64,000 nucleotides of DNA from Gemmobacter aquaticus (GCF_007859075.1 NZ_VOAK01000011.1:186001-250000), one strand, 5' to 3'; shown: positions 42,451 to 53,432, counted from the first letter of the stretch. Made by a program: numbers and translations. Notes: a model not told the origin generated them from the letters alone.

Positions 42451-43614
42451 TTACGTCCTCGCCCGCAGCAGTTGGCGCACCGCCTGCGTCAGCGCCGACA
42501 GATCGCCGCGCAGGTCGGCCATGGTTTCTTGCCGCCCGGCGGAGATCTCTTCGAGGATGCGCAGCAGCTGAACGTCGATTGAACGCAGACGCATCCTGCT
42601 TTCCGCATCGATATGCGGCCCGCCAGCCTCGCCCGTCAGTGCCTCGATCAGTCGTTCTTGCCCTTCGGCGATGCGGGTCAGAACGGCGGTCTGGCCTGCT
42701 TCGCTATCCAGCCGCGCGGCGAGCTTAGCCAGAGAGGTGGACAGATCGGCCAGCCGCTCATCAACCATGGTCATGCCGACGTCGGACTGGGTGTACATGA
42801 CCTGCAGGTTGTCGATCTGCGTGCCCAGATTGTCGAGCACCTGCGCCAGTTGCGCCATGCCTCCCCCGTCGCCCTCGGTGCTGTCGAGGCCGATGCGGGT
42901 GATAGACGACAGCCATTCCTCCAACTCGCGGAAGAAGCGGTTCTGGCCATGGCCGGCGAAAAGTTCCAGCAGACCTATGACCAGCGACCCGGCAAGGCCC
43001 AGAAGCGAGGAAGAAAAGGCCGTGCCCATCCCGCCCAACTGCGCCTCAAGCCCGCCCATCAGGCGGGTGAAGATATCAAGCCCGCTCTCACCGTTGCTGG
43101 GGGCCAGCGAGCGGATTGTCTCGACGATGGCAGGGACCGTGGTGGCAAGGCCGTAGAAGGTGCCCAGAAGCCCCAGAAAGATGAGCAGGTTGGCAAGATA
43201 GCGCGTGATGTCGCGCTGTTCGTCGATCCGGGTGGCGACAGAATCGAGAATCGTGCGCGAGGACGAGGACGAGATCTGCATCCGCGCCGTGCGGGCGCCC
43301 AGCAGGGCGGCGAGGGGGGCGAGGATCAGGGGCGCGCGCGTCGTCTCGGTTCCGGGCCGGTCCTGCACGAAGGCGTCAATCCAGCTGACGGCCTGCACAA
43401 GCTGCCAGACCTGCCAGAAACAGGTCAGCACCCCAAGGCCAAAGACGCCAAGGATGAAGAAGGCGAGTCCCTCGTTCGCCGCAAAGATATGGACCAGCGC
43501 CGGATACATTAACCATGCGGTGGCCCCTACAAGGCCGATCGAGATCAGCATCAAGAGGATCTGCCGGATGGGCTGGCTGAAAACGGGTCGGGCGCCTTGG
43601 GCCAGTCGGGTCAT
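42451..43614 (-). CDS. MotA/TolQ/ExbB-like membrane protein
   Basis: A 387-residue protein with an N-terminal pair of membrane helices (about residues 18-40 and 48-72), two more near residues 157-180 and 215-240 carrying LANLLIFLGLLGTFYGLATTVPAI and GMGTAFSSSLLGLAGSLVIGL, typical of MotA/TolQ/ExbB proton-channel proteins, and a soluble helical C-terminal third. The ATG at 43614 gives the likely start. Forms an operon with the OmpA-domain coiled-coil protein. No flagellar or Tol genes are nearby. Confidence 0.85.
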   Translation of the reverse strand: MTRLAQGARPVFSQPIRQILLMLISIGLVGATAWLMYPALVHIFAANEGLAFFILGVFGLGVLTCFWQVWQLVQAVSWIDAFVQDRPGTETTRAPLILAPLAALLGARTARMQISSSSSRTILDSVATRIDEQRDITRYLANLLIFLGLLGTFYGLATTVPAIVETIRSLAPSNGESGLDIFTRLMGGLEAQLGGMGTAFSSSLLGLAGSLVIGLLELFAGHGQNRFFRELEEWLSSITRIGLDSTEGDGGGMAQLAQVLDNLGTQIDNLQVMYTQSDVGMTMVDERLADLSTSLAKLAARLDSEAGQTAVLTRIAEGQERLIEALTGEAGGPHIDAESRMRLRSIDVQLLRILEEISAGRQETMADLRGDLSALTQAVRQLLRART

Positions 43615-43679
43615 GCAACGTCCAGTCTGCTCGGTGTTTTGGCGGCAGGATAGGCTTCTGCCCGCGCTCTGCCAAGCGC

Positions 43680-44201
43680 TCAGGTGGATAGGGTACGCAC
43701 GCGGGCGGCAAGCCATTCCAGATCAGGATCGGCAATCCCGAGATCGGCCAGATGCGCGGCGGTATTCCACAGGTAATCGCGGTTCGGCCCACGCTCGCCA
43801 CAGGCGCGCGCGATGATCCCTGCTTGGGTTTCCAGATCCAGACCGCCGCAGTACTGCGCATGGCCTGGGTCGATCACATAGGTCAGGCAATCCAGCGGTC
43901 CGAAGGCGCAGTCCACCTGCACGGTATGTTCCAGATAGGCCGATGAGATCAGCTCGCGTTCGCGCAGCTCGGCCAAGGTGCGATCTTCGGCGCCTGCGGC
44001 CACCTCGAACGCAAGGCCGAGGCAGCTGGCGCCGGGCTGCGCGTCAAGTGCCAGAACCAGGCCCGGATCCTCGACCGTGCCGCGATAATGGATGGACCGC
44101 ATGCAAAAGCTGCGATGCCAGCCGTCAAGGCGTGCAACGCATTGACGGGCGACCGGAAAACCGGGGTTCCAGATCAACGATCCATATCCGAAGACCCACA
44201 T
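43680..44201 (-). CDS. ChaC-like gamma-glutamylcyclotransferase
   Basis: A 173-residue protein of the ChaC/GGCT-like fold that would cleave glutathione or gamma-glutamyl peptides to 5-oxoproline. It begins MWVFGYGSLIWNPGFP, which contains the YGSL substrate-binding loop, and has ELRERELISSAY with the likely catalytic glutamate. The ATG at 44201 has GGAGAA upstream. A 5-oxoprolinase subunit gene (pxpA) lies at 61 kb but is not linked. Confidence 0.9.
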   Translation of the reverse strand: MWVFGYGSLIWNPGFPVARQCVARLDGWHRSFCMRSIHYRGTVEDPGLVLALDAQPGASCLGLAFEVAAGAEDRTLAELRERELISSAYLEHTVQVDCAFGPLDCLTYVIDPGHAQYCGGLDLETQAGIIARACGERGPNRDYLWNTAAHLADLGIADPDLEWLAARVRTLST

Positions 44202-44262
44202 CTCTGGTTCTCCTTTCATGACCGCTGTAAACTGCACGGCGGACAAGGTGAAGGGGTGGATG

Positions 44263-45237
44263 ATGCGGGCTTTGACCTGGATCGTGCTGATCGTCGGGGT
44301 GCTCTATTGCGGCTACTGGTTCGTCGCGGCCCGGCAGGCCGAAACCGCCACCCTGCAGGCGCTGGCCGAGGCCGAGGCGCGCGGGCTTGAGGTTCGCCAT
44401 CAGGGGCTGTCGATCGCCGGTTTCCCCAACAGGTTTGACCTGACGCTGACCGAACCTGACGTCTATCACATGCAAAGTGGCACAGGCTGGCGCGCGCCGT
44501 TCCTGCAGGTCTTTGCGCTGAGCTATGCGCCCTGGAACCTGATCGCGGCCCTTCCGAACGAACAAGTGCTGTCCCTGCAAGGCCAGAGCGTCACGGTCAA
44601 TTCGACACGGATGCAGGCCTCGCTGTTCCTGCGCCCGCGACCCAGCCTGCCGGTGCGCGACGTGAAATGGGTGGCCGAGGGCGCGAGCCTGCGGTCGGAT
44701 GCCGGCTGGTCGATGGGCTTTGCGTCGGCCAACCTCTCGCTGGTCGGGACCGAACCGGGGGCCGAGGTTGCGTTCCGCGTGCTGGATCTGGTGCCGGATC
44801 AGCAGATCTCGGCGCAGCTCTCGTCAGCTGGCCTGCCCGCCGCTATCGGTCGGATTGATGCGCTGGCCGATCTGACGCTGGATCGGCCTGTCACGCTGCG
44901 CGAGACGCCGCCCGCCGTGCAGGCAATCGCTGTGCGCGAGGCGCATCTTGACTGGGGCCCGGTGAAGGTGACCGGCAAGGGCGAGGTTCATGCAGATGCG
45001 CTCGGGTTTGCCGAAGGGACAATCGAACTGCGCATCGCGGGCTGGCGCACGGCTTATGACGCCGCGCGTGCGGCCGGGCTTCTGCCCGAGCGTATGGCGA
45101 TTGCCGTGGGATCGGTTCTGGAACATCTGGCCAGCCGCTCGGGCGAGCCGGACTCGATTGATCTTCCGCTGGTCATGCAGCAGGGGCGGATGATGCTTGG
45201 GCCCATGCCGCTCGGTCCGGCGCCGCGCCTAAGGTAG
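44263..45237 (+). CDS. DUF2125 family exported or membrane-anchored protein
   Basis: A 324-residue protein with an N-terminal membrane segment (about residues 2-22, ALTWIVLIVGVLYCGYWFV) and a long beta-rich body (EVRHQGLSIAGFPNRFDLTL) as in DUF2125. The family may be related to AsmA-like lipid-transfer proteins, but no activity is established. The ATG at 44263 is placed after AAGGGG; the one at 44260 is an alternative. Convergent with, and overlapping by 9 bp, the M23 peptidase gene. Confidence 0.78.
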   Translation: MRALTWIVLIVGVLYCGYWFVAARQAETATLQALAEAEARGLEVRHQGLSIAGFPNRFDLTLTEPDVYHMQSGTGWRAPFLQVFALSYAPWNLIAALPNEQVLSLQGQSVTVNSTRMQASLFLRPRPSLPVRDVKWVAEGASLRSDAGWSMGFASANLSLVGTEPGAEVAFRVLDLVPDQQISAQLSSAGLPAAIGRIDALADLTLDRPVTLRETPPAVQAIAVREAHLDWGPVKVTGKGEVHADALGFAEGTIELRIAGWRTAYDAARAAGLLPERMAIAVGSVLEHLASRSGEPDSIDLPLVMQQGRMMLGPMPLGPAPRLR

Positions 45238-46179
45238 CGAAAACCTTGCCTCAAACCGGTCGATCAGGGTGCCATCACGGCGCAGGTCCGCCGTGCCAAC
45301 GTATGAGCCTGAAGGCCAGCGGTCGCCGCGCAACTTGCGGCCGATGGCGCGGAAGCTTTGCGCCTGCGTGCGCTCCAGCGTGACACTGTCCTGCACGACG
45401 GTGCCCTCTGGTCCGGTCAGGTCAAGGTGCAGCACGTCGTCCGCTCGCGTGCCAAACAGATAGACCCAGAACACTAGGCCGGGGGCGGTCTTATCGGGTG
45501 AGGGGACGTCGCCCGCTTTTACCGCCGCGTATTCTGGAACGCGGTCGGCAAAGCCTGCCGTGATGATCCCGCCCGGATCGGCCTTCACATCACCCGCCCA
45601 GAGATCACTTTCGGCAGGCCCGCAAGCGGCATCCGGTTCAGGGGACCATGGATCGACCCACTGACCATCCTGCCGCAAGGTCAGATGCAGATGCGGAAAT
45701 TCGGTATTCCCCGAGAGACCGATCTGGCCAAGCCGGTCACCGGCCCGAACCCGGTCCCCCGTCTTCACCGCAATCGACCCCAGCTTCAGATGGCAATACT
45801 GTGTTTCCCACCCGCCATCATGGGTGATTGCGATGCCATTGCCGCAGTCGCGCCCGTCAAGCGGTGGGGCGGCGGGGTCCGACACGATGATATCGGGCAT
45901 ACCGTCGCGCGCGCCGCGCACCACGCCATCCGCCGCTGCCAGCACATCGACACCGGCCTCCATCGCCGAAAGCGAGGACAAGGCGATGTCGGTGCCGTCA
46001 TGTCCGTCATAGGTCAGCGTGCCGCAGGCAAAGTCGCGGCGTTCCGGCCCCGGATCGCGGTCAGGCAAATGCTGGATGTGGCAATTCTGGCCCGGCACGC
46101 AGGCCACGGGAAACTGCAATTCAAAGGCCCCCGCCGAAGCGGGGGCCAGAAGTCCAAGCGCCAGCAGCGCCGGGCGCAT
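45229..46179 (-). CDS. M23 family metallopeptidase (murein hydrolase-like)
   Basis: A 316-residue exported protein with a signal peptide (about 1-18) and a LytM/M23 domain: the HxxxD motif in YDGHDGTDIAL and HLHLTL toward residue 165. Members cleave peptidoglycan cross-links. The ATG at 46179 overlaps the clpA stop codon (TGATG), so translation is probably coupled with clpA. C-terminal part is beta-rich and not recognised. Confidence 0.88.
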   Translation of the reverse strand: MRPALLALGLLAPASAGAFELQFPVACVPGQNCHIQHLPDRDPGPERRDFACGTLTYDGHDGTDIALSSLSAMEAGVDVLAAADGVVRGARDGMPDIIVSDPAAPPLDGRDCGNGIAITHDGGWETQYCHLKLGSIAVKTGDRVRAGDRLGQIGLSGNTEFPHLHLTLRQDGQWVDPWSPEPDAACGPAESDLWAGDVKADPGGIITAGFADRVPEYAAVKAGDVPSPDKTAPGLVFWVYLFGTRADDVLHLDLTGPEGTVVQDSVTLERTQAQSFRAIGRKLRGDRWPSGSYVGTADLRRDGTLIDRFEARFSLP

Positions 46180-48500
46180 CACTCGGCGGTCAAGAGCGGC
46201 GGCTTTTGCCCCGTCAGGCGCGGCTTGCCCGGCTCTTCAATGACCAGATCGATCTTGTCGTCCTTCACGCCGACGCGCACGACGCCACCCTTTTGCAGCT
46301 TGCCGAACAGCAACTCTTCGGCCAGCGGCTTTTTCAGATGCTCCTGAATGACGCGGCCCAAGGGACGGGCGCCCATCTTGTCGTCATAGCCCTTATCGCC
46401 CAGCCAATGCGCGGCTTCGGGGCTGAGTTCGATGTGCACGTTGCGGTCCATCAGTTGCGCCTCAAGCTGCAGGACGAACTTCTCGACCACCTGCATGATC
46501 GTGTCCTTGGTCAGCGCCGCGAAGGAAACGACCGCATCCAGACGGTTGCGGAACTCGGGCGTAAAGGTCCGCTCGATTGCCGCCGTATCTTCGCCCTCGC
46601 GCTTGTCGCGGCCGAAACCGATTGCAGCCTTTTGCATGTCCGACGCGCCCGCGTTGGTGGTCATGATCAGGATCACGTTGCGGAAATCCACCTGCCGGCC
46701 GTTATGGTCGGTCAGCTTGCCGTGGTCCATCACCTGCAGCAGGATGTTGTAGACATCCGGGTGCGCCTTCTCGATCTCATCGAGCAGCAGCACGCAATGC
46801 GGGTGCTGATCGACGCCATCGGTCAGCATGCCGCCCTGATCGAAACCCACATAGCCGGGAGGGGCGCCGATCAGGCGCGAGACGGCGTGTTTCTCCATAT
46901 ATTCCGACATGTCGAAGCGCAGGAGTTCCACCCCAAGCGTGCTGGCAAGCTGCTTGGCCACCTCGGTCTTGCCGACGCCGGTGGGGCCGGCAAACAGGTA
47001 GTTGCCGATGGGCTTTTCGGGCTCGCGCAGGCCGGCACGGGCCAGCTTGATCGAAGCCGACAGGGCCTCGATCGCCTTGTCCTGACCAAAGACCACACGT
47101 TTGAGCGACTTTTCCAGATCGCGCAGAATCTCGGCGTCGTCCTTCGAGACGGTCTTGGGGGGGATGCGCGCAATCTTGGCCACCACCGCCTCGATCTCAC
47201 GGATACCGATCATCTTGCGGCGCTTGGCAGCGGGCAGCAGGTGCTGCGCGGCGCCGGCCTCGTCGATCACGTCGATCGCGCTGTCGGGCAGCTTGCGGTC
47301 ATGGATGTAGCGCGCGGCCAGTTCAACCGCAGCCTTGATCGCCTCGGCCGTATAGCGCAGATCGTGATGCTCTTCGAAATTCGGCTTCAGCCCGGCCAGA
47401 ATCTTGATCGTGTCGGGGACCGAGGGTTCGTTCACATCGATCTTCTGGAACCGGCGTGACAGCGCACGATCCTTTTCAAAGTGCTGGCGGAACTCCTTGT
47501 AAGTGGTCGAGCCCATGCAGCGCAGCTTGCCGCCCTGCAGCGCAGGCTTCAGCAGATTCGAGGCATCCATCGCCCCGCCCGAGGTGGCGCCCGCGCCGAT
47601 CACGGTGTGGATCTCGTCGATGAAGAGGATCGCATCGGGGTGATCCTCCATCTCTTTTACCACGGCTTTCAGGCGTTCCTCGAAATCGCCGCGATAGCGG
47701 GTTCCAGCCAGAAGCGCGCCCATGTCGAGACTGTAGATCGTGGCGCCTGCCAGAATCTCGGGCGTTTCGCCATCGACGATCTTCTTGGCCAGGCCTTCGG
47801 CGATGGCGGTCTTGCCCACGCCGGGATCACCCACCAGAAGCGGGTTGTTCTTGCGGCGGCGGCAGAGAACCTGAATGCAGCGCTCAACCTCTGACTCGCG
47901 GCCGATCAGCGGATCGACCTCACCCTTGCGGGCCTTCACGTTCAGATCGACGCAGTATTTGGAAAGTGCCGATTCCTTGGCCTCGCCCGCCTCACCCTTG
48001 GGGGTTTCGTGCTGATGCTCTTCGGCGCCGGTGATGGGGCGGGTTTCACCAAAGGACGGGTCCTTGGCAACACCGTGGGCGATGAAGTTCACCGCGTCAT
48101 AACGCGTCATATCCTGCTCTTGAAGGAAATAGGCCGCGTTCGATTCTCGTTCGGCAAAGATCGCGACCAGCACATTCGCGCCCGTCACCTCGGTGCGGCC
48201 CGACGACTGGACATGGATCGCGGCGCGTTGGATCACGCGCTGGAAGGCGGCGGTCGGCACAGCCTCTGACCCTTCGACCTCGGTGACGAGGGTGGAGAGA
48301 TCATCGTCGATGAACTCGGTCAGGGTCTTGCGCAACTCGTCAAGGTCAACCGAGCACGCCCGCATCACCCGCGCGGCATCGGGTTCATCAATCAGCGCCA
48401 GCAACAGGTGTTCCAGCGTCGCCAGTTCATGCCGCCGCGCGTTGGCAAATGCCAGTGCCGCGTGGATGGCCTGTTCGAGTGTGGTCGAAAACGATGGCAC
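46179..48500 (-). CDS. clpA: ATP-dependent Clp protease ATP-binding subunit ClpA
   Basis: AAA+ unfoldase that feeds substrates to ClpP. The 773-residue protein has the N-domain ([21 protein letters not shown]), D1 Walker A GDPGVGKT, and D2 Walker A GPTGVGKT. It has the ClpA-type short linker, without the ClpB coiled-coil insert. No clpS gene is next to it within the window. The terminal GTKs and C-terminal tail are typical. Overlaps the M23 gene by one base at the stop. Confidence 0.96.
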   Translation of the reverse strand: MPSFSTTLEQAIHAALAFANARRHELATLEHLLLALIDEPDAARVMRACSVDLDELRKTLTEFIDDDLSTLVTEVEGSEAVPTAAFQRVIQRAAIHVQSSGRTEVTGANVLVAIFAERESNAAYFLQEQDMTRYDAVNFIAHGVAKDPSFGETRPITGAEEHQHETPKGEAGEAKESALSKYCVDLNVKARKGEVDPLIGRESEVERCIQVLCRRRKNNPLLVGDPGVGKTAIAEGLAKKIVDGETPEILAGATIYSLDMGALLAGTRYRGDFEERLKAVVKEMEDHPDAILFIDEIHTVIGAGATSGGAMDASNLLKPALQGGKLRCMGSTTYKEFRQHFEKDRALSRRFQKIDVNEPSVPDTIKILAGLKPNFEEHHDLRYTAEAIKAAVELAARYIHDRKLPDSAIDVIDEAGAAQHLLPAAKRRKMIGIREIEAVVAKIARIPPKTVSKDDAEILRDLEKSLKRVVFGQDKAIEALSASIKLARAGLREPEKPIGNYLFAGPTGVGKTEVAKQLASTLGVELLRFDMSEYMEKHAVSRLIGAPPGYVGFDQGGMLTDGVDQHPHCVLLLDEIEKAHPDVYNILLQVMDHGKLTDHNGRQVDFRNVILIMTTNAGASDMQKAAIGFGRDKREGEDTAAIERTFTPEFRNRLDAVVSFAALTKDTIMQVVEKFVLQLEAQLMDRNVHIELSPEAAHWLGDKGYDDKMGARPLGRVIQEHLKKPLAEELLFGKLQKGGVVRVGVKDDKIDLVIEEPGKPRLTGQKPPLLTAE

Positions 48501-48682
48501 GATCGGGCGCTCCTTCCTTCGGGTCTCGAGGGCCAGACGCTGACGGCGAAAGCCCCGCCTTCAGCCTGGCCTCATAAGTTTAAAGTTCGGTTTTCTGCGC
48601 CCGGCTTCAAGCCCCAATTCGCAGATTTGCCCATTTCTCAGGCGATGGTCACAAAATGTGATCCTTCGGATTCAGCAAAACC

Positions 48683-49444
48683 TCAGAAATTGTCCTTGCG
48701 TGCGCGGATCGTGGCGAAAACTTCGGCATCTGACGCATCGCTCAGGTCGAGGGTTTTCTTCATCGCCGGGTCCGAGGCGCGCAGGAACGGGTTGGTCGCG
48801 CGCTCCTCGGCCAGGGTTGATGGAACCGTCGGAAGGCCCGAGGCGCGTGCGCGGGCGATACGGTCCATCCGCTCGATCAGCGCGGGCGGCTCATCCAGCG
48901 TGCGGGCAAAGCGGGCGTTGCCTTCGGTGTATTCATGCCCCGAGCAGACCAGCGTCGTTCCGGGCAAGGCAGCCAGCTTCGACAGGCTCTGCCACATCTG
49001 GGCAGGGGTTCCTTCAAAGAGACGCCCGCATCCCATGGCCATCAGGCTGTCACCGGTGAAAAGCAGCGCCGACTCCGGAAACCAGAAGGCGATATGGCCG
49101 ACCGTGTGTCCCGACACGTCAAAGATCTGCGCTTGGGCATCGCCGACGTGAATCGTGTCTCCCTCGGCCACGGCCTGCGTGAGGGGCGGCAGGCGATGGG
49201 CATCGGCCGCCGCACCGATCACCGCCACCTCGGGGCCGATCCTCAGGCCGGAGAGGCCGTCGATATGGTCCCAATGGTGGTGGGTCAGCAGCACATGGGT
49301 CAGCGTCCAGCCCCGCGCGTCCAGCGCATCGAGGATCGGCCCGGCCTCTGGCACATCGACGACCGCCGTAGCCCCGCTGGACGCGTCATGGATCAGGAAG
49401 GCGTAATTGTCCTTAAGGCAGGGGATCGTGACCAGTTCCAGCAT
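48683..49444 (-). CDS. gloB: Hydroxyacylglutathione hydrolase (glyoxalase II)
   Basis: Hydrolyses S-D-lactoylglutathione to lactate and glutathione in methylglyoxal detoxification. The 253-residue metallo-beta-lactamase-fold enzyme has the metal motif THHHWDH (residues 54-60), DVSGHTVGHIAF and VCSGHEYTEGNARFA, all glyoxalase II features. Length fits. Divergent from a methyltransferase gene. Confidence 0.95.
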   Translation of the reverse strand: MLELVTIPCLKDNYAFLIHDASSGATAVVDVPEAGPILDALDARGWTLTHVLLTHHHWDHIDGLSGLRIGPEVAVIGAAADAHRLPPLTQAVAEGDTIHVGDAQAQIFDVSGHTVGHIAFWFPESALLFTGDSLMAMGCGRLFEGTPAQMWQSLSKLAALPGTTLVCSGHEYTEGNARFARTLDEPPALIERMDRIARARASGLPTVPSTLAEERATNPFLRASDPAMKKTLDLSDASDAEVFATIRARKDNF

Positions 49445-49505
49445 GGAGTTTCCCGTCAGTTCGGCTAAGTTGCCCTGAATTTGGTGGCATCCGGGCCCGT
49501 CTGCA

Positions 49506-50300
49506 ATGCATCTCGACGTCCTTGACCTGCGAAACTTCTACTATCGCACGCAGCTTGGCCGCGTGGCGCAGCGGGCGATCAGGGATCAGGTCGTGTCCAT
49601 GTGGCCGCCCGCGCCGGGCATGACGGTGGCTGGATTCGGCTTTGCCGTGCCGCTGCTGCGCCCCTACCTGCCTGAGGCGCGTCGTGTGATCGGACTGATG
49701 CCGGGCCCGCAAGGTGTGATGCCTTGGCCTGCGGGCATGGAGAATGTCAGCGTCCTGTGCGAGGAGACCGCCTGGCCCCTCTCGACCGGATTTGTGGACC
49801 GGCTGGTGCTGATGCACGGGCTGGAAACCTCGGAGCAGCCTTCGGCGGTGCTGGAGGAATGCCAGCGTGTCCTCGGTCCGGGTGGCAAGGCGCTGTTCAT
49901 CGTGCCGAACCGGTCCGGGCTTTGGGCGCGGGGCGACGGCACGCCCTTCGGCTTTGGCCGCCCCTATTCGTTGCGCCAGCTTGAGGCGCAGTTGAAGCGC
50001 CACGGCTTCACCCCCGAGCGTCATGTCGCGGCGCTGTATGCCCCGCCCTCGGCGCGGCGCTTCTGGCTGCGTACCGCCGCGTTCTGGGAGGGGGCAGGGC
50101 GCCGCTTTGCGCCATGGATGGCAGGCGGCGTCCTGATGGTCGAGGCGTCAAAGCAGGTCTATGCCCCGACGCGCGGCGGCCTTGGTGCCGTCGTGCGAAA
50201 ACCGCTGAAGGTGTGGGAGGGCGTGGGGCAGCCCGCGCCAGAACCCGTCATGGGCCGCAGTCCCGCCCCAAGGGTGCCCTCGCCCCAAGGTATCAGATGA
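49506..50300 (+). CDS. Class I SAM-dependent methyltransferase
   Basis: A 264-residue protein with a class I methyltransferase core: [17 protein letters not shown] in place of the usual glycine-rich loop, [17 protein letters not shown] and the [19 protein letters not shown] segment. Substrate unknown; family members of this type resemble UbiE/UbiG or DUF-type enzymes. It is divergent from gloB and convergent with the L,D-transpeptidase gene, overlapping it by 8 bp. Confidence 0.8.
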   Translation: MHLDVLDLRNFYYRTQLGRVAQRAIRDQVVSMWPPAPGMTVAGFGFAVPLLRPYLPEARRVIGLMPGPQGVMPWPAGMENVSVLCEETAWPLSTGFVDRLVLMHGLETSEQPSAVLEECQRVLGPGGKALFIVPNRSGLWARGDGTPFGFGRPYSLRQLEAQLKRHGFTPERHVAALYAPPSARRFWLRTAAFWEGAGRRFAPWMAGGVLMVEASKQVYAPTRGGLGAVVRKPLKVWEGVGQPAPEPVMGRSPAPRVPSPQGIR

Positions 50301-50856
50301 CGCGCACCTGCGTCCCGATCGGGCAGAGATCGAAAAGTTCGGCGATCATCTCGTTGTAAAGGCCAATGCAGCCGTCCGAGGATTTGCGCCCGATCTTGCG
50401 GGTGTCATGGGTCCCGTGGATGATATAGGCGGGCCATCCCAGATACATCGCATGGGTGCCCAGCGGGTTCTGCGGGCCGGGGCCGATCGGCTTCCAGTCA
50501 GGGTAGCGCTGCATCTGCGACGGGGTCGGCGTCCACGAGGGGCCGACTTTCTTGCGCACGATGGTGGTGTAGCCGCGCTTTGTCAGCTCATCCGTCAGCG
50601 GAACAGAGGTGGGATAGATCCGGTAGTCGGCGCCATCCGCGCTCCAGAAATGCAGGGCACGCGACACGGTATCGGCCACGATCGCGCCTTTGCCGAGGCT
50701 GTCGAAGTGGTCGCGCCAGTTCTGCATCACAAAACTCGACAGGTTGTTACGCACATTCTCGTCCGACGAGGCCAGTGCGCGTCCGGCGACGCTGGTCGCA
50801 AGCGTGGCTGCCAGCCCCTGTGAAAGTACGGCGCGGCGCGAGAACTTGGAAAGCAT
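50293..50856 (-). CDS. L,D-transpeptidase (YkuD fold)
   Basis: A 187-residue exported enzyme that would make 3-3 cross-links or attach lipoproteins to peptidoglycan. It has a leader with a twin arginine ([20 protein letters not shown]), and the YkuD catalytic motif [20 protein letters not shown] with its active-site cysteine. The ATG at 50856 gives the natural leader; longer upstream frames do not look coding. Confidence 0.9.
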   Translation of the reverse strand: MLSKFSRRAVLSQGLAATLATSVAGRALASSDENVRNNLSSFVMQNWRDHFDSLGKGAIVADTVSRALHFWSADGADYRIYPTSVPLTDELTKRGYTTIVRKKVGPSWTPTPSQMQRYPDWKPIGPGPQNPLGTHAMYLGWPAYIIHGTHDTRKIGRKSSDGCIGLYNEMIAELFDLCPIGTQVRVI

Positions 50857-51310
50857 GCGGTATCTCCGGTAGGTGCGGCGCAGAGGTGGGCGCCGACAGT
50901 CTGTTCGCGGGCAGCATCGTATAGGCCACGACGCGGTGCGCAACCGGGGGTGGCGGCATCTGACGGGAAGTTGAAGCACGGTCGGCGGCATTCCGTGGCA
51001 GCCGGACGCCCGGTCTTCCCGAAGGTCGGGCGCGCCGGGCGTTGTCAGAAATCCGGTCGATTCTGCGGCATCGCGCCCCTCGCTGATGCAGGGCGTGCAT
51101 CTTGATAAGACCCGTGGCGGGCAGGCGCGCGATGTTTGCGTCAAACAAGCCCGATTCAGCACCTGTTCACGGTTGCGGCATTGGTATGCGTCTGCTAGAG
51201 ACGCCTCGAATTTGAGACGCATGATCATCATGCGCCAACAATAGCCTCTGGCCTGAGCGGCGCCTGTCGCCGGCTCGCGCGGGTCAGGGGCAAGCAGCGG
51301 AAGGGTTGTC
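50857..51310. promoter_or_regulatory. 454-bp gap with the likely atp operon promoter
   Basis: No gene was supported in this stretch. A 6-bp inverted repeat GCGTCT-gctag-AGACGC lies at 51188-51204. A weak promoter-like pair is TTGCGG (51173-51178) with TAGAGA (51196-51201), spacing 17. Either the left part could hold the L,D-transpeptidase promoter (leftward) or further unrecognised control sites. Assignment is tentative. Confidence 0.35.
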
Positions 51311-51871
51311 GTGTCCGAAACAGCTTCGATCTCCTCCGGCATTGCCGCGCGCTACGCAACTGCCCTGTTCGACCTTGCTAAGGACGACAAGGGCCTGAAG
51401 GCACTGGAAGGGGATGTCGATGCGATCGACGCTGCCCTGAGTGCCTCGGCCGACCTGCGCGATCTGATCTCCTCGCCGATCTATTCCCGGGAAGATCAGT
51501 CCAATGCCATCGCGGCCATCGCCGCCAAGGCGGGCCTCTCGGCCCTGACCTCGAACACACTGGCCCTTATGGCCTCCAAGCGCCGCCTGTTCGTGCTGCC
51601 GCAACTGGTAGCCGACCTGCGTGCCCGCATCGCGGCCGAGAAGGGCGAGGTGACCGCCGAGGTGACCGCCGCCGCCGCGCTGAGCACGGAACAGACCGAA
51701 AAGCTGGCTGCGACGCTGAAGGCGCGCGTCGGCAAGGATGTCAAAGTGAAGCTGGCCGTCGATGAAAGCCTCATCGGTGGTCTTGTCGTCAAGCTGGGCT
51801 CGACCATGATCGACACGTCGATCAAGTCCAAGCTCGCGGCTCTCCAGAATGCAATGAAAGAGGTTGGGTGA
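51311..51871 (+). CDS. atpH: ATP synthase F1 delta subunit
   Basis: Part of the peripheral stalk joining F1 to F0. The 186-residue protein has the N-terminal helical domain ([17 protein letters not shown]) and the C-terminal conserved stretch [25 protein letters not shown]. The start is GTG at 51311. First gene of the F1 operon; atpA begins 2 bp later, which with the separate F0 genes elsewhere is the alphaproteobacterial layout. Confidence 0.95.
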   Translation: MSETASISSGIAARYATALFDLAKDDKGLKALEGDVDAIDAALSASADLRDLISSPIYSREDQSNAIAAIAAKAGLSALTSNTLALMASKRRLFVLPQLVADLRARIAAEKGEVTAEVTAAAALSTEQTEKLAATLKARVGKDVKVKLAVDESLIGGLVVKLGSTMIDTSIKSKLAALQNAMKEVG

Positions 51872-51872
51872 G

Positions 51873-53411
51873 ATGGGAATCCAGGCTGCTGAGATCTCTG
51901 CGATCCTCAAGGAGCAGATCAAGAACTTCGGCAAGGACGCCGCTGTTGCCGAAGTCGGCCGCGTGCTGTCGGTCGGTGACGGTATTGCGCGCGTTCACGG
52001 GCTGGACAACGTCCAGGCCGGCGAGATGGTGGAATTCCCCGGCGGTATCCGTGGGATGGCGCTGAACCTCGAAGTTGACAACGTCGGTATCGTTATCTTC
52101 GGTTCGGACCAGGACATCAAGGAAGGCGACACCGTCAAGCGCACCAAGTCCATCGTGGACGTGCCGGCCGGTAACGCGCTTCTGGGCCGTGTTGTGGACG
52201 GTCTGGGCAACCCGATCGACGGCAAAGGCCCGATCGCGGCCACCGAGCGTCGCGTGGCCGACGTGAAGGCCCCCGGCATCATCCCGCGCAAATCGGTGCA
52301 CGAGCCGATGGCGACCGGCCTCAAGGCCATCGACGCCATGATCCCCGTTGGCCGCGGCCAGCGCGAACTGATCATCGGCGACCGTCAGACCGGCAAGACC
52401 GCCGTGGCGCTCGACACCATCCTGAACCAGAAGGCCTATAACGACGCCGCTGGCTCGGATGAATCGAAGAAGCTCTACTGCATCTATGTCGCCATCGGGC
52501 AAAAGCGCTCGACCGTGGCGCAGCTGGTGAAGAAGCTGGAAGAGACCGGCGCCATCGACTACACGATTGTCGTTGCCGCCACCGCCTCGGACCCCGCGCC
52601 GATGCAGTTCCTCGCGCCCTATTCGGCGACCGCGATGGCGGAGTTCTTCCGCGACAACGGCCGTCACGCCCTGATCATCTATGATGACCTGTCGAAACAG
52701 GCCGTCGCCTACCGCCAGATGTCGCTCTTGCTGCGCCGTCCGCCGGGGCGTGAAGCCTATCCGGGCGACGTGTTCTACCTCCACTCGCGTCTGCTGGAGC
52801 GTTCGGCCAAGCTGAACGAGGATTTCGGCGCCGGCTCGCTGACCGCGCTGCCGATCATCGAAACCCAGGGCGGCGACGTGTCGGCCTTTATTCCGACGAA
52901 CGTGATCTCGATCACCGACGGCCAGATCTTCCTAGAAACCGAACTGTTCTACCAGGGCATCCGTCCGGCAGTGAACACCGGTCTGTCCGTGAGCCGCGTG
53001 GGTTCGTCGGCCCAGACCAACTCGATGAAGACCGTGGCCGGCCCGGTGAAACTGTCGCTCGCCCAGTACCGCGAGATGGCGGCCTTTGCCCAGTTCGGTT
53101 CGGACCTCGACGCCTCGACCCAGGCCCTGCTGAACCGTGGCGCGCGCCTGACCGAGCTCATGAAGCAGCCGCAATACTCGCCGCTGACCAACGCGGAAAT
53201 CGTCTGCGTGATCTACGCAGGCACCGCGGGCTTCCTCGACCGCGTTGCTGTCAAGGACGTGGGCCGCTTTGAAGCGGGTCTGCTTGCCTATCTGCGCAAC
53301 CAGCGCAAGGACATCCTCGAGTGGCTGACCAACAGCGACCCGAAGATCAAGGGCGCTGATGAAGAGAAACTGAAGGCTGCGATCGCTGATTTCGCCAAGA
53401 CCTTCGCTTGA
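51873..53411 (+). CDS. atpA: ATP synthase F1 alpha subunit
   Basis: Non-catalytic nucleotide-binding subunit of F1. The 512-residue protein has the P-loop GDRQTGKT and the family segment [40 protein letters not shown] (given in shorter form, [10 protein letters not shown] and [10 protein letters not shown]). ATG at 51873 rather than TTG at 51864, because family members begin GIQAAEIS. Between atpH and atpG. Confidence 0.97.
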   Translation: MGIQAAEISAILKEQIKNFGKDAAVAEVGRVLSVGDGIARVHGLDNVQAGEMVEFPGGIRGMALNLEVDNVGIVIFGSDQDIKEGDTVKRTKSIVDVPAGNALLGRVVDGLGNPIDGKGPIAATERRVADVKAPGIIPRKSVHEPMATGLKAIDAMIPVGRGQRELIIGDRQTGKTAVALDTILNQKAYNDAAGSDESKKLYCIYVAIGQKRSTVAQLVKKLEETGAIDYTIVVAATASDPAPMQFLAPYSATAMAEFFRDNGRHALIIYDDLSKQAVAYRQMSLLLRRPPGREAYPGDVFYLHSRLLERSAKLNEDFGAGSLTALPIIETQGGDVSAFIPTNVISITDGQIFLETELFYQGIRPAVNTGLSVSRVGSSAQTNSMKTVAGPVKLSLAQYREMAAFAQFGSDLDASTQALLNRGARLTELMKQPQYSPLTNAEIVCVIYAGTAGFLDRVAVKDVGRFEAGLLAYLRNQRKDILEWLTNSDPKIKGADEEKLKAAIADFAKTFA

Positions 53412-53432
53412 TCGGTCTGAGGGGACAGGGAC

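Noticed and set aside
40869-43614. Zorya defence system (ZorA-ZorB)
   Set aside because: The channel-like and OmpA-like proteins resemble ZorAB in type, but no ZorC, ZorD or ZorE genes are adjacent and the OmpA protein has a different, very long coiled coil.
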